A stretch of DNA of 64,000 nucleotides, taken from assembly GCF_005116665.1 (NCBI RefSeq), contig NZ_SWCJ01000003.1:1-64000 (forward strand). The letters are read 5' to 3'. This stretch comes from Ferrimonas aestuarii. Its GTDB lineage: Bacteria > Pseudomonadota > Gammaproteobacteria > Enterobacterales > Shewanellaceae. Each line of letters begins with the position of its first letter. Position 1 is the stretch's first letter. This document shows, piece by piece, positions 8,393-17,258 of the stretch. Position numbers and translations under genes: made by a program. The notes beneath the pieces are model-generated. The model was not told where the DNA came from. It did not search any database and saw only the letters and a list, made by a program, of their open reading frames with translations.

Positions 8393-9343
8393 ATGAGAAT
8401 GTTCACTTTAGCCGCCAGTTTTATGGCATTTGGCCTACCGGCATTCGCCGGTGAGATGATTGATAGTCAGGTCGACATCAAAGGGATTAAGCAGATTGAG
8501 CTGGTGGTGCCCAGCGGCAACGTTGTGGTGCGCGGTGGCGATAATCAACAGATTCAGATCACCGGCGAGCTGGCTCCCAGTGCCAAAGAGTGGGTATTTG
8601 AAAAGCAGGGTAACAAACTGGTGGCGGAAGTTCGCATGCCCAAAAACTGGGATCACGATGAGCCCGGTTCCTCCATCGACGTTAGCCTTCCGGTGAACAT
8701 CAGCCTTGATGCTGAGGGCGTCACCACCAGCTTTGCCATCAACAATCTCAAAGGCGACCTAGAGGTAGGCACCGTCACCGGCAAACTGACCTTAAACTCC
8801 ATCAAAGGTGACGTTGAAGCGGAAAGCGTCAGCGGCAACATTGTCGCCACCCAGCTCGATGGAGAGATTGAGTTGGCCAGTGTCAGCGGCGAAATTACCG
8901 GTGAACGCCTCATGGGCAAAGGCGACTATGCCAGTGTCAGCGGCGATCTCACCCTGCTGCAGGTTGGCCCAGAAGTGGACGTTGAAACTGTCTCCGGCGA
9001 CATCAAACTGCAAAGCCCAAGCTTGAATCAGCTGAGTCTGGAAACGGTTTCCGGCAGCATCGATGCAAATGTGCTGCAGCTGATCAACGACGCGGAAATT
9101 GAAGTGGACACCGTCAGCGGCAGTGTTGCCCTGCACCTACCACAAAGCGCGGTTTTGAAGATGAAACTGGAAACTGGCCCCGGTGGCAAAATCGTCAACA
9201 AGCTCAATGACGCCAGCATCGACATCAGCAAATATTCCCGCTCCGCATCGATGCGATTTGAACCGCGCAACAGCCAAGGGCAACTGGAGCTGCATACCAT
9301 CAGCGGCACCCTGACCCTATCCCCAAGCAGCAATCAATTGTAA
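8393..9343 (+). CDS. Exported DUF4097-type beta-helix protein
   Basis: The 316-residue protein has a signal peptide ending near AFA at residue 19. The rest consists of short degenerate repeats of the type SVSGxI/ETVSGDI spaced roughly every 20 residues, typical of DUF4097 putative adhesin proteins with a right-handed beta-helix. It is the third gene of the sigma / membrane protein unit, 13 bases downstream, with a strong GGAAGGAGAG ribosome site. Such proteins often sit in ECF operons, but their molecular role is not established. It is likely periplasmic or surface-associated. Confidence 0.8.
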   Translation: MRMFTLAASFMAFGLPAFAGEMIDSQVDIKGIKQIELVVPSGNVVVRGGDNQQIQITGELAPSAKEWVFEKQGNKLVAEVRMPKNWDHDEPGSSIDVSLPVNISLDAEGVTTSFAINNLKGDLEVGTVTGKLTLNSIKGDVEAESVSGNIVATQLDGEIELASVSGEITGERLMGKGDYASVSGDLTLLQVGPEVDVETVSGDIKLQSPSLNQLSLETVSGSIDANVLQLINDAEIEVDTVSGSVALHLPQSAVLKMKLETGPGGKIVNKLNDASIDISKYSRSASMRFEPRNSQGQLELHTISGTLTLSPSSNQL

Positions 9344-9379
9344 CCATGATTGCGAGTCTGCTGTGGTACCCTTAGCGCC

Positions 9380-10525
9380 ATGACAGACTCAACTCAATTT
9401 GGTGCGGCCCATGACTGGGCCGCACTGGGTAACGACATCAAAACTTGGGGCCAGCAGCTCGGATTTAGCGCCGTCGGCATCACTCGCCTGGATCTCAAAC
9501 AGGAACAGCCCGCTCTCAACGCTTGGCTAGAGAAGCGCTACCATGGCGAGATGGACTACATGGCTCGCAATGTAGAGATGCGAACCCAGCCAGATCTGCT
9601 GCACCCTGGCAGCGTCACCGCCATCGTGGTGCGGTTGGATTACCTTCCTCCCAATGCCCGATTTGCCAAAGATCTTAACGACGATCAGTGTGGATTTATC
9701 AGCCGCTATGCCGGTGGCCGGGACTACCATAAACTGATGCGAAATCGCCTCAAACAGCTCGGCAATCGCATACGTGAGCAGATCGCCGATTACGATGGCC
9801 GCCCCTTTGTGGACTCCGCCCCGATTCTAGAGCGCCCACTGGCACAACAGGCTGGACTTGGCTGGGTTGGTAAACACTCACTGCTGCTCAATCGCGATAG
9901 TGGCAGCTGGTTTTTCATTGGTGAACTACTCACCAACCTCCCTCTGCCCGTCGACGAGCCCTATCAAGGCGATTGCGGCAGCTGTAAAGCCTGCCTCACC
10001 CTCTGCCCCACGGCTGCCATTGTCGAGCCCTATGTGGTGGATGCCAAACGCTGCATCTCCTACCTCACCATCGAATCCGATGGCCCGATTCCAGAAGCAC
10101 TGCGCCCAGCGCTGGGCAATCGCATCTATGGTTGTGATGACTGCCAATTAGCCTGCCCCAATAACCGAGACGCCCCACTGACCCAAGAGAGCGACTTTCA
10201 TACCCGCTCGCCACTGACTCAGCCCAAACTGCTGGATCTGTGGCGCTGGAGTGAAGCGGAGTTTCTCAAGGCCACCGAAGGCTCTCCCATTCGTCGAATC
10301 GGGTTTATTCGCTGGCGCCGAAACCTCGCCGTCGCCCTAGGCAATGCCAGTGCGGACCCGCAGATCATCGATGCCCTACAGCAAGGTTTTGGCGAAGCTG
10401 GAGAGATGGTGGATGAGCACATCCGCTGGGCACTGGCGCGCCAGCAGCAAGGCTTGGGAACTAAGACCAAACAGCAGCAGCGATTGATCCGCATCGTTGA
10501 AAAGGGATTAAGCCGTGACGCTTAA
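9380..10525 (+). CDS. queG: Epoxyqueuosine reductase QueG
   Basis: QueG carries out the last step of queuosine tRNA modification, reducing epoxyqueuosine with a cobalamin cofactor and two [4Fe-4S] clusters. The ferredoxin-type cysteines are visible in CGSCKACLTLCP and CDDCQLACP with a distant C in DAKRCISYL. The N-terminal QueG domain includes RYAGGRDYH, and a HEAT-like tail follows. The ATG at 9380 gives 381 residues, close to the family length; a TTG 30 bases upstream is open but has no ribosome site. It follows the DUF4097 gene by 36 bases but probably has its own promoter. Confidence 0.92.
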   Translation: MTDSTQFGAAHDWAALGNDIKTWGQQLGFSAVGITRLDLKQEQPALNAWLEKRYHGEMDYMARNVEMRTQPDLLHPGSVTAIVVRLDYLPPNARFAKDLNDDQCGFISRYAGGRDYHKLMRNRLKQLGNRIREQIADYDGRPFVDSAPILERPLAQQAGLGWVGKHSLLLNRDSGSWFFIGELLTNLPLPVDEPYQGDCGSCKACLTLCPTAAIVEPYVVDAKRCISYLTIESDGPIPEALRPALGNRIYGCDDCQLACPNNRDAPLTQESDFHTRSPLTQPKLLDLWRWSEAEFLKATEGSPIRRIGFIRWRRNLAVALGNASADPQIIDALQQGFGEAGEMVDEHIRWALARQQQGLGTKTKQQQRLIRIVEKGLSRDA

Positions 10526-10576
10526 CCAATTTGTTTGTACGTTGTTAGAAACCACTCCGAATAGGAACGTCGCCTA

Positions 10577-11188
10577 ATGAATCTCACCACCTACCCGGCG
10601 CTGCTGGTCAAGCAGGTCCATGAACTGGCAGAGCTGATTGGTTTCGAGTCTCGAAACAAGTATGAAGTGCAAGACCCAGAGGGACGTGCCATTGCTTACG
10701 CCGCCGAACAGAGCAGCGGCCTAGGTGGCACCATCGCTCGGCAATTTTTAGGCCATTGGCGCCGCTTCGACATTACCCTATTTGATTACCACAGCCGCCG
10801 GCCATTTCTTCATGCACACCATCCATTTCGTTGGTTTTTCCAACGATTAGAAGTTCGCACTGAGGATGGCCGTTATCTGGGCGCGCTGCAGCAGCGCTTT
10901 GCCATTTTCAGCAAGTCCTTTGATGTGCAAGATGCCCACGGCCGCGTGGTGCTCAAGGTCTCCTCGCCGTTCTGGCGCATCTGGACCTTTAAATTCACCC
11001 ATCAAGGACAGCAGCGAGCGATGATCGCCAAGAAGTGGTCCGGACTATTGGCAGAAGCCTTCACCGATAAAGACAATTTTCTAGTGGACTATCAAGATCC
11101 GCAGCTGGATAACGACACTCGCATGCTGCTTCTGGCTGCCGCGCTGTTCATCGACCTTCAGTATTTTGAAAAGAAAGCAGATAGTTGA
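10577..11188 (+). CDS. Phospholipid scramblase / LURP-one-related protein
   Basis: The 203-residue protein resembles the scramblase-like (LOR) family: successive beta-strand segments such as NKYEVQDPEGRAIAYAAEQ, RRPFLHAHHPFRWFFQRLEV and SKSFDVQDAHGRVVLKVSSP, and a hydrophobic C-terminal helix (MLLLAAALFIDLQYF). Bacterial members are usually small soluble or membrane-attached proteins of unknown function; lipid scrambling has not been shown for them as a group. It follows queG by 51 bases and ends before a terminator at 11301. Confidence 0.7.
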   Translation: MNLTTYPALLVKQVHELAELIGFESRNKYEVQDPEGRAIAYAAEQSSGLGGTIARQFLGHWRRFDITLFDYHSRRPFLHAHHPFRWFFQRLEVRTEDGRYLGALQQRFAIFSKSFDVQDAHGRVVLKVSSPFWRIWTFKFTHQGQQRAMIAKKWSGLLAEAFTDKDNFLVDYQDPQLDNDTRMLLLAAALFIDLQYFEKKADS

Positions 11189-11300
11189 TTTGAATATAGT
11201 TTTCTTATTTTTCGGACGAAATTTTCAGAGCTGCATCACAGTTCATCTCGATTAACAATCGTACTATGACTGCGTCTGTTATATGTTTTCTTAAGTCAAA

Positions 11301-11328
11301 ACGTCTGCTCACGCAGGCGTTTTTTTTG
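11301..11328 (+). terminator. Terminator downstream of the scramblase-like gene
   Basis: ACGTCTGC-TCAC-GCAGGCGT (one G-U pair) is followed by eight T. The 112 bases between the preceding stop and this hairpin hold no clear open frame. Confidence 0.8.
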
Positions 11329-11342
11329 CTTAAAATTTGGGA

Positions 11343-11813
11343 TCAAAGCAGCATGGTGTCATCAATAGCGATGAACTTGGTTGCCGCCATAATCAACGCA
11401 TTGGCGGTTAACTCCGAAACCCCAAACACCTGAGTTTCACACCCATAGAGCTCGACCTTTTTCAGCAGCAGGTCAAAATCCCCATCGCCAGACAACAGCA
11501 CAATGGTGTCAACATTCGGAGCGGCATCCAGCACATCAATGGTGATGCCCACATCCCAATCGCCTTTGGCACTGCCATCGGCTCGTTGGATATAAGGTTT
11601 AAGCTTCACATCAAAGCCAATGTGCTTAAGAGCATCCTGGAATTTTCGCTGGCCGTCATCCCCTTTATCGGTGGCGTACGCCACCGCCTGCACCAACTCG
11701 CCCTCAAGGTTGAGTTGTTGCCACAAACGACGGTAGTTGAACTGACGGCCAAAAGTGTGGCGGCAGGTGTAGTAGATGTTCTGCACATCCACAAAAACAG
11801 CAATACGCTTCAA
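11343..11813 (-). CDS. NYN-domain (LabA/DUF88) putative ribonuclease
   Basis: The 156-residue protein is a stand-alone NYN domain, a PIN-like fold often acting as an RNase. Acidic residues expected at the active site are visible in VFVDVQNIYY (near residue 10), KGDWDVGITIDVLD and LLSGDGDFDLLL. The C-terminal segment GCETQVFGVSELTANALIMA matches the family. It lies upstream of no obvious partner; the neighbour on the same strand is a GlxA-type regulator that ends 81 bases before it. Its RNA target is unknown. Confidence 0.82.
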   Translation of the reverse strand: MKRIAVFVDVQNIYYTCRHTFGRQFNYRRLWQQLNLEGELVQAVAYATDKGDDGQRKFQDALKHIGFDVKLKPYIQRADGSAKGDWDVGITIDVLDAAPNVDTIVLLSGDGDFDLLLKKVELYGCETQVFGVSELTANALIMAATKFIAIDDTMLL

Positions 11814-11893
11814 AGGGTTATCCTTATTTCTAACGAAGCAATAAGTAATGTATCCACCTTAATGCCCTCGCTGCACAATTTCTAGCTTCAACT

Positions 11894-12868
11894 TCAAAGC
11901 TCGACGATTTGTCCAGAAAAAGTCGCTCGCCATTGAGTTGGTGACACTGAAAACGCCTGTTTAAAGTGCTTTCGAAACACACTTTCACAACCAAAACCCG
12001 ACAACTCCGCGATTTGAGGAATGGCTCCGTTGGTGCTCTCCAGTAATTTTTGACTATGGTGCAACCGCTGACTCAACAACCACTGCTGAAAACTGGTGCC
12101 CATGCGCGCCTTAAAATGCCGAGTGAAGCTGCGGCGACTCATGGCGCAGCGTTTGGCCACCTCATCCAACGTATAACTGGCATCTAAATGAGCCAGCACC
12201 TCATCCAACACCACAGACAACTCGGTTTTCGGTAAAGCTCGGCTGGGCATGGGAGCCGGAATGTACTGCTGCTGACCACCAAACCGATAAGGCGCTGTCA
12301 CCATGATGCGCGATAGGTGAGTGGCAACCTCGCCCCCCACCCGAGTGCGAACCAAGTGCAAACAGCAATCTAAGGCCGCGGCAATTCCGGCGGAGGTCAC
12401 CAATTGCCCTTCGTCGATGTAGAGGGGGCTAGGATCAAGGCCAACCTCTGGGTAGCGTTTAGCAAACGCCTCAGCCACGCCCCAGTGAGTGGTAGCCCTG
12501 CGGCCATCCAGCAGCCCTGTCTGCGCTAACACACAAGCACCTAAGCAGAGCCCAACCAAGGTTGCCCCCCGAGAATACGCGGCTCTTAATTGTGGCAGCA
12601 ACGCCTCTGGCGCTGGCTGCGCCACATCAGGCCAACTAGGAGCAATGATCAGCTCTGCTTGGGCTAACAGCTGGATTTGCCGCGACGTCAGGGGCTGATT
12701 GACCACCTCGGTATCCAGTGCCCCTAGATCTAGCGTATCGAGAATGAAGGGATTATCGATACCAACAAAAGCATCGTGCAGCACCAAGTTGGGCACCGCC
12801 AGATGAAAGGCGCTGATGCCCTCAAAAGACAAGATCACCACCCGAATGGGTCGATTCGCTGTGTTCAT
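11894..12868 (-). CDS. GlxA/FtrA-family regulator (DJ-1/PfpI plus AraC HTH)
   Basis: The 324-residue protein has an N-terminal DJ-1/PfpI-like domain (about 10-190), with the nucleophile-elbow cysteine in VGLCLGACVLAQTG, and a C-terminal AraC double helix-turn-helix (about 215-320) with CAMSRRSFTRHFKARMG and ELSGFGCESVFRKHFKQAF. Such regulators usually control adjacent catabolic or stress genes. It is divergent from an MBL-fold hydrolase gene, with starts 160 bases apart, and may regulate it; no ligand can be named. Confidence 0.85.
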   Translation of the reverse strand: MNTANRPIRVVILSFEGISAFHLAVPNLVLHDAFVGIDNPFILDTLDLGALDTEVVNQPLTSRQIQLLAQAELIIAPSWPDVAQPAPEALLPQLRAAYSRGATLVGLCLGACVLAQTGLLDGRRATTHWGVAEAFAKRYPEVGLDPSPLYIDEGQLVTSAGIAAALDCCLHLVRTRVGGEVATHLSRIMVTAPYRFGGQQQYIPAPMPSRALPKTELSVVLDEVLAHLDASYTLDEVAKRCAMSRRSFTRHFKARMGTSFQQWLLSQRLHHSQKLLESTNGAIPQIAELSGFGCESVFRKHFKQAFSVSPTQWRATFSGQIVEL

Positions 12869-13027
12869 GACGTCTCGCTTCTCTCCTCGCCATTAAGTTG
12901 GCCCGATATGAGCGAATTATGGCATTAAGGCCAGTTTCGAGCCAGAGCCCGACTAGGCAAAATTGAGTCCATGATTTTGAACCGCGGCCTACACTTATCC
13001 GCGCCGGCTAATAACTGGGGTAACACC

Positions 13028-13822
13028 ATGAAAGTACACCATCTGCGAAGCGCCACTTTTATCATCGAATCTGGGGAGCACTTCATCCTCATCGATCCTA
13101 TGCTGGGCAAAAAAGGCTCCATGCCCCCATTCTCCGTCTTTCGCTTTAAGGCGGAGAAAAACCCCACGGTGGACCTTCCCGCCAATGCCGACCAACTGCT
13201 CGACAAGGTGACCCATTGCATCATCACCCACAGCCAAACATTTGGATTCAAACCTTTGCAGCACGGCGATCATCTCGACCCCGCCGGTGAGACGTTTTTG
13301 CGTCAACGCAATATTCCCGTCATCACCCCAGCAAAAGACAAAGCCTACCTAGAGAAATACGGCATGACCGTCAGCCACGGTGTTGCGCCTTGGCAAACCG
13401 TCGCCATTGCTGGAGGCAAGGTCACCGCAGTACCCAGCCAACATGGGCACGGCTGGATCCACAAGGTTATGGCCAACGGCGCTGGATTCCTGATTGAACT
13501 CGAAGGAGAGCCGTCAATCTTTGTCAGTGGCGATACCGTCCTCACCGATGAGATCCGCCGCGCCCTAACCGAACTCAAACCCGACTATGCGGTATTGGCT
13601 GCGGGACAAGCGCAGATGGACGTTGGCCAGCCCCTGTTGATGGCCAAATCGGAGATGATGGAGTTTATTGGCCTAGCCCCAGGAAAGGTGATTGCGAACC
13701 ACATGGAAGCATTGAATCACTGCCCAGTCGACCGACGCGCTCTGCGCACCTTAGTGGCTGAGCAAGGCGTGGCTGATAAAGTGCTGATACCGGAAGATGG
13801 CGAAACCCTATCTTTGAGCTAA
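13028..13822 (+). CDS. MBL-fold metal-dependent hydrolase
   Basis: The 264-residue protein begins MKVHHLRSATFIIESGEHFI, as in UlaG-like metallo-beta-lactamase-fold hydrolases. The metal motif is present as ITHSQTFGFKPLQHGDHLDP, where extra residues separate the first His from HGDHLD compared with the usual THxHxDH. Further metal ligands are SQHGHG, SGDTV and NHMEA near the C terminus. The open frame extends 57 bases upstream, but the ATG at 13028 preceded by GGGG fits the conserved start. The substrate is unknown. The gene is divergent from the GlxA-type regulator. Confidence 0.78.
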   Translation: MKVHHLRSATFIIESGEHFILIDPMLGKKGSMPPFSVFRFKAEKNPTVDLPANADQLLDKVTHCIITHSQTFGFKPLQHGDHLDPAGETFLRQRNIPVITPAKDKAYLEKYGMTVSHGVAPWQTVAIAGGKVTAVPSQHGHGWIHKVMANGAGFLIELEGEPSIFVSGDTVLTDEIRRALTELKPDYAVLAAGQAQMDVGQPLLMAKSEMMEFIGLAPGKVIANHMEALNHCPVDRRALRTLVAEQGVADKVLIPEDGETLSLS

Positions 13823-13942
13823 CCCATTGGTAGCCATAGCTCTTATTTGCTCAAAGCCTGAGCAATCAACGTTCAACAGGGTTGCCGTTTGCACCGCCGC
13901 GATAAATACTGAGGCGGTCAACAATAATAAGGAGGTACCCCC

Positions 13943-14560
13943 GTGGAGATGAATCTCACCCTCAACCAAGCTCGAGTGATCGGCTGCCTATTGGAAAAAG
14001 AGACCACCACCCCTGACCTCTACCCCTTGACCCTAAACTCCCTAAAAGGAGCCTGTAATCAGAAGAGCAATCGCGACCCCGTATTGGCCCTCACCGACGG
14101 CGAGGTTCAGCACACCCTAAATGAGCTACTGGATCTGCGCTTGGTCAGTGAAGAGGGCGGCGCCCGCACCAGCAAATACAAACACCGTTTCTGCAACACC
14201 GCCTTTGGGGGCTTGAGCCTCACTGAACAAGAGCGTGCCTTGGTATGCGTGCTGCTGCTTCGTGGCCCACAAACCCCGGGTGAGCTTCGCGGGCGCACCA
14301 ATCGCTTAGCCCAATTCACCGACGTGGCAGAAACCGATACGGTTCTCAAGCAGATGGCAGAGCGCCAGTTGGTGGTGCAACTGCCAAGGGAAGCTGGCAA
14401 ACGGGAAGCCCGTTACGCCCACCTGTTTAGTGGCGAAGTGGAGATGACCACCACCGCTGACGTGATCGCCGACGACAAGGCTCGCATCAAAGAATTAGAA
14501 CATGAAGTGCTGATCTTAAAAGCGGAGATTGAACGCCTAAAAGGCGAGTTATCCAGCTAG
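13943..14560 (+). CDS. yceH: YceH-family protein (DUF480/UPF0502)
   Basis: The 205-residue protein matches the YceH family: MNLTLNQARVIGCLLEKETT, TPDLYPLTLNSLKGACNQKS and the second winged-helix-like repeat LLRGPQTPGELRGRTNRL. A C-terminal coiled coil (about 175-205, HEVLILKAEIERLKGEL) follows. The fold is two winged helices, but the cellular role is unknown. The GTG at 13943 lies six bases after GGAGGT and is preferred; an ATG at 13949 is the alternative. Confidence 0.88.
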   Translation: MEMNLTLNQARVIGCLLEKETTTPDLYPLTLNSLKGACNQKSNRDPVLALTDGEVQHTLNELLDLRLVSEEGGARTSKYKHRFCNTAFGGLSLTEQERALVCVLLLRGPQTPGELRGRTNRLAQFTDVAETDTVLKQMAERQLVVQLPREAGKREARYAHLFSGEVEMTTTADVIADDKARIKELEHEVLILKAEIERLKGELSS

Positions 14561-14580
14561 ATTCAAATCTCTCAATCATG

Positions 14581-14608
14581 GGGCGGCAATAACACCGCCC
14601 TTTTTTTT
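14581..14608 (+). terminator. Terminator of yceH
   Basis: GGGCGG-CAATAACA-CCGCCC is followed by eight T, 20 bases after the stop. Confidence 0.88.
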
Positions 14609-14694
14609 ACCTTCTGTAACCATTATTGAATCAGGCCTAAGCAATGGGCTAATGTAGTTTTCAAACCATTCTCATTACGAACAATAGGCTGACT

Positions 14695-15714
14695 GTGGAT
14701 TCCATCACCCAAGCGGCATTAGGCGCGACTGTCGCCGGTGCCATTGCCGGCAAACGCTGTAACGGCAAAGTGTTATTGGCCGGCGCCCTGCTGGGCACCT
14801 TGCCGGATCTGGACGTGTTCATCGATTACGGAGACGACATCAGTAACACGGTAAAACACCGAGGTTTCTCCCATTCACTGCTGATACTGCTGCCGTTTTC
14901 GCTGCTGTTGGCTGCCCTCTGGCACAGGTACAGACCCGCAGAAGCTTGGTCGTTTTCTAGGGTTTGGCTGTTGATTGCCGCTGGCCTCATTACCCACCCG
15001 CTGCTGGATACCTTTACCAGTTACGGCACCCAACTGCTGTGGCCAATTCAAGGTTACTACTCCCTTTCGAGCGTGTTCATTATTGATCCCCTTTACACCC
15101 TGCCCCTGCTGTTTGCATTGGGGCTTGGATTGGCAAAACCTGAACGATTGAGCCGGTTTTGCTCGTTGGCGCTTGTCATTAGCAGCGCCTATTTGGGTTG
15201 GAGCCTGATGGCCAAGCAGCAGATTGAATCCCGAGCTTTGGCCAGTTTGCCACCGACTCATGTCGCCGCAGACAAGGTGTTTATCACCCCAACCCCTTTC
15301 AATACCCTGCTTTGGCGCATCGTCGTCCTTGAGGAAGACCGCTACTGGGAGGGATTAGCCTCAGTTATGGATGCCGACACCAAGATTCGTTTTTTAGAAC
15401 AACATCGTGGTCACTGGCCTCTGGCGCAGCCCTCAGCGAGTCTCAATGATCTTCGCCGATTTACCGATGATTTTGTTCGCTACGATGTCGATAACGGCAA
15501 ACTGATCGTCACGGATCTGCGTTTGGGAATGATGGGCAATCTGGCGTTTCAATTTCAATTTGCCGAGCAGGACGCCCAAGGGCAGTGGCAACCACAACTG
15601 CCTGTGCGCCTGCCTAGAGCAGAGATTCAAGGCGACCCAACGCGATTAATTGATCGAGCCTTAGGGGCTCAGAACATCAACGCCCAGCTCGAGATCTGCT
15701 CTGCCAATTGCTAA
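14695..15714 (+). CDS. Membrane metal-dependent hydrolase, YdjM/DUF457 family
   Basis: The 339-residue protein begins MDSITQAALGATVAGAIAGK and contains GTLPDLDVF, KHRGFSHSLLILLPF and THPLLDTFTSYGTQLLWP, the His/Asp motifs of the YdjM (LexA-regulated, inner membrane) family. Four or five membrane helices lie in the first 185 residues, followed by a soluble C-terminal part of about 150 residues. The start is a GTG at 14695. No LexA box was recognised upstream. The enzymatic activity of the family is not established. Confidence 0.8.
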   Translation: MDSITQAALGATVAGAIAGKRCNGKVLLAGALLGTLPDLDVFIDYGDDISNTVKHRGFSHSLLILLPFSLLLAALWHRYRPAEAWSFSRVWLLIAAGLITHPLLDTFTSYGTQLLWPIQGYYSLSSVFIIDPLYTLPLLFALGLGLAKPERLSRFCSLALVISSAYLGWSLMAKQQIESRALASLPPTHVAADKVFITPTPFNTLLWRIVVLEEDRYWEGLASVMDADTKIRFLEQHRGHWPLAQPSASLNDLRRFTDDFVRYDVDNGKLIVTDLRLGMMGNLAFQFQFAEQDAQGQWQPQLPVRLPRAEIQGDPTRLIDRALGAQNINAQLEICSANC

Positions 15715-15885
15715 CCGCGATAAATGGCGGAGCCATCAGGCCCTGCCACTAGCTCCACTTTCGGCGCTTTCCAACCCCATGAGACCACCCATCGAGTCAG
15801 TCGATAGGTTCCATAGATTTCCATTTTTTTGTCCGTGATACACCTATGGTCAACACAAAACTGAGACCTAAAAAGGCTGATCACA

Positions 15886-17226
15886 ATGAAAAACTCTCAT
15901 CTACACGCTGACCTTGCTGTCCACAACGCGTACGTGCTTCCCATGGGCGGCCATGACCCCATTGCTGACGGAACGGTGCTAATAAAAGACAAAAAGATCC
16001 TAGCAATTGGCAATCAACACACCCTTCCCTCTTGGAGTGCCAACCGCAGCATTGATGCCTGCGGAAACTGTGTCATGCCGGGCTTTGTAAATAGCCACAC
16101 CCACATCGCCTCCAATGTGCTTTTAAGGGGACTTAACGAAGATGCCAAGTTATTTGAGTGGCTCAAACACATGTGGAAGCTCAAACAAAATTTCGATCCT
16201 GAAATTCTCTATTGGGCCAGTCTAGCGGGATTGATCGAGATGGTTAAAGCGGGCACAACCTGCTTTAACGAGCACTTCGATGCCTATGCGGTTGCTCCCC
16301 AAATTCAGGCGCTTGAAACCCTGCCCCTTAGGGCGACTTTGGGTCATGGTTTTGCCGACCGCGGACTGTACGCCAGCATAACCAATGCATCGTGGAAAAC
16401 TCTGGATTCTTTTGCTGATGAGGTTGACGCCCACCACCTTAGCCAAGAAGGAAGGCTGCATCTGGCTTTATCTCCCCATGCGACTTACTCCTGCGGAGAA
16501 AAAATGTGGCGTCTGAGTCGCCAGGTGGCCAATCAATTAGGCATCAGCATCCACACCCACCTAGCGGAAGGCGTTCAGGAGCTCAGTTACGTTGGAGAAC
16601 AGTATGGCACCACTCCTACCCAATGGCTGGCCAGCCTTGGGGTATTGGGACCTGATGTGACGCTAGCTCACTGCACCAAACTTAATGCTGAAGACATCCG
16701 GCTGCTGGCAGATACTGGAGCGAAGGTGGCTCATTGCCCAATTAGTAACGCCAAACTCTGCTCCGGCACCATGCCCATTAAAGAGATGCTGGCCGCAGGT
16801 GTTCATATCGGCCTCGCCACCGATGGGCCTGCCAGCCACAACACGTTGGATATGTTCCAAGAGATGAAATTCGCTGCCATCATCCACAAAAACAACAACA
16901 CCGATCCTGAACTTCTGCCATTAAGACAGATGTTGGAGATGGCAACTCATCAGTCCGCTATCGCCATGCACCGGCCGGAGACCGGCAGCCTCGACGTAGG
17001 CAAAGCCGCCGATCTAATTGTGGTCGACATTCAGCGAATGCATACCGCCCCTGTTTACGATCCCGAAGCCGCGCTGGTCTATTCGTCTCGCGCCGACGAC
17101 GTACGCTACACCATCGTAGATGGCACCGTTTTGATGGATAACGGCACGGTTCTGGGAGTGGATGAACTAACCGTAATGACGGAGCTACGTCAACGCGCCT
17201 TAAAACTAAAGCGAGACAGCTTGTAA
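15886..17226 (+). CDS. Amidohydrolase-superfamily deaminase (TrzA/SsnA group)
   Basis: The 446-residue enzyme belongs to the COG0402 deaminase/chlorohydrolase group. Metal and catalytic residues are in FVNSHTHIAS (H71, H73), IHTHLAEG (H225 and E228), LAHCTKL (near 262) and LATDGPASHN (D313). Known relatives deaminate guanine analogues, 8-oxoguanine, isocytosine, S-adenosylhomocysteine or triazines. The NCS2 nucleobase permease 32 bases downstream suggests a purine- or pyrimidine-like substrate taken up from outside. Which substrate cannot be decided from sequence alone. Confidence 0.85.
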   Translation: MKNSHLHADLAVHNAYVLPMGGHDPIADGTVLIKDKKILAIGNQHTLPSWSANRSIDACGNCVMPGFVNSHTHIASNVLLRGLNEDAKLFEWLKHMWKLKQNFDPEILYWASLAGLIEMVKAGTTCFNEHFDAYAVAPQIQALETLPLRATLGHGFADRGLYASITNASWKTLDSFADEVDAHHLSQEGRLHLALSPHATYSCGEKMWRLSRQVANQLGISIHTHLAEGVQELSYVGEQYGTTPTQWLASLGVLGPDVTLAHCTKLNAEDIRLLADTGAKVAHCPISNAKLCSGTMPIKEMLAAGVHIGLATDGPASHNTLDMFQEMKFAAIIHKNNNTDPELLPLRQMLEMATHQSAIAMHRPETGSLDVGKAADLIVVDIQRMHTAPVYDPEAALVYSSRADDVRYTIVDGTVLMDNGTVLGVDELTVMTELRQRALKLKRDSL

Positions 17227-17258
17227 CTGCCCAGTTAGACCCAGTTTGGAGAATAACC

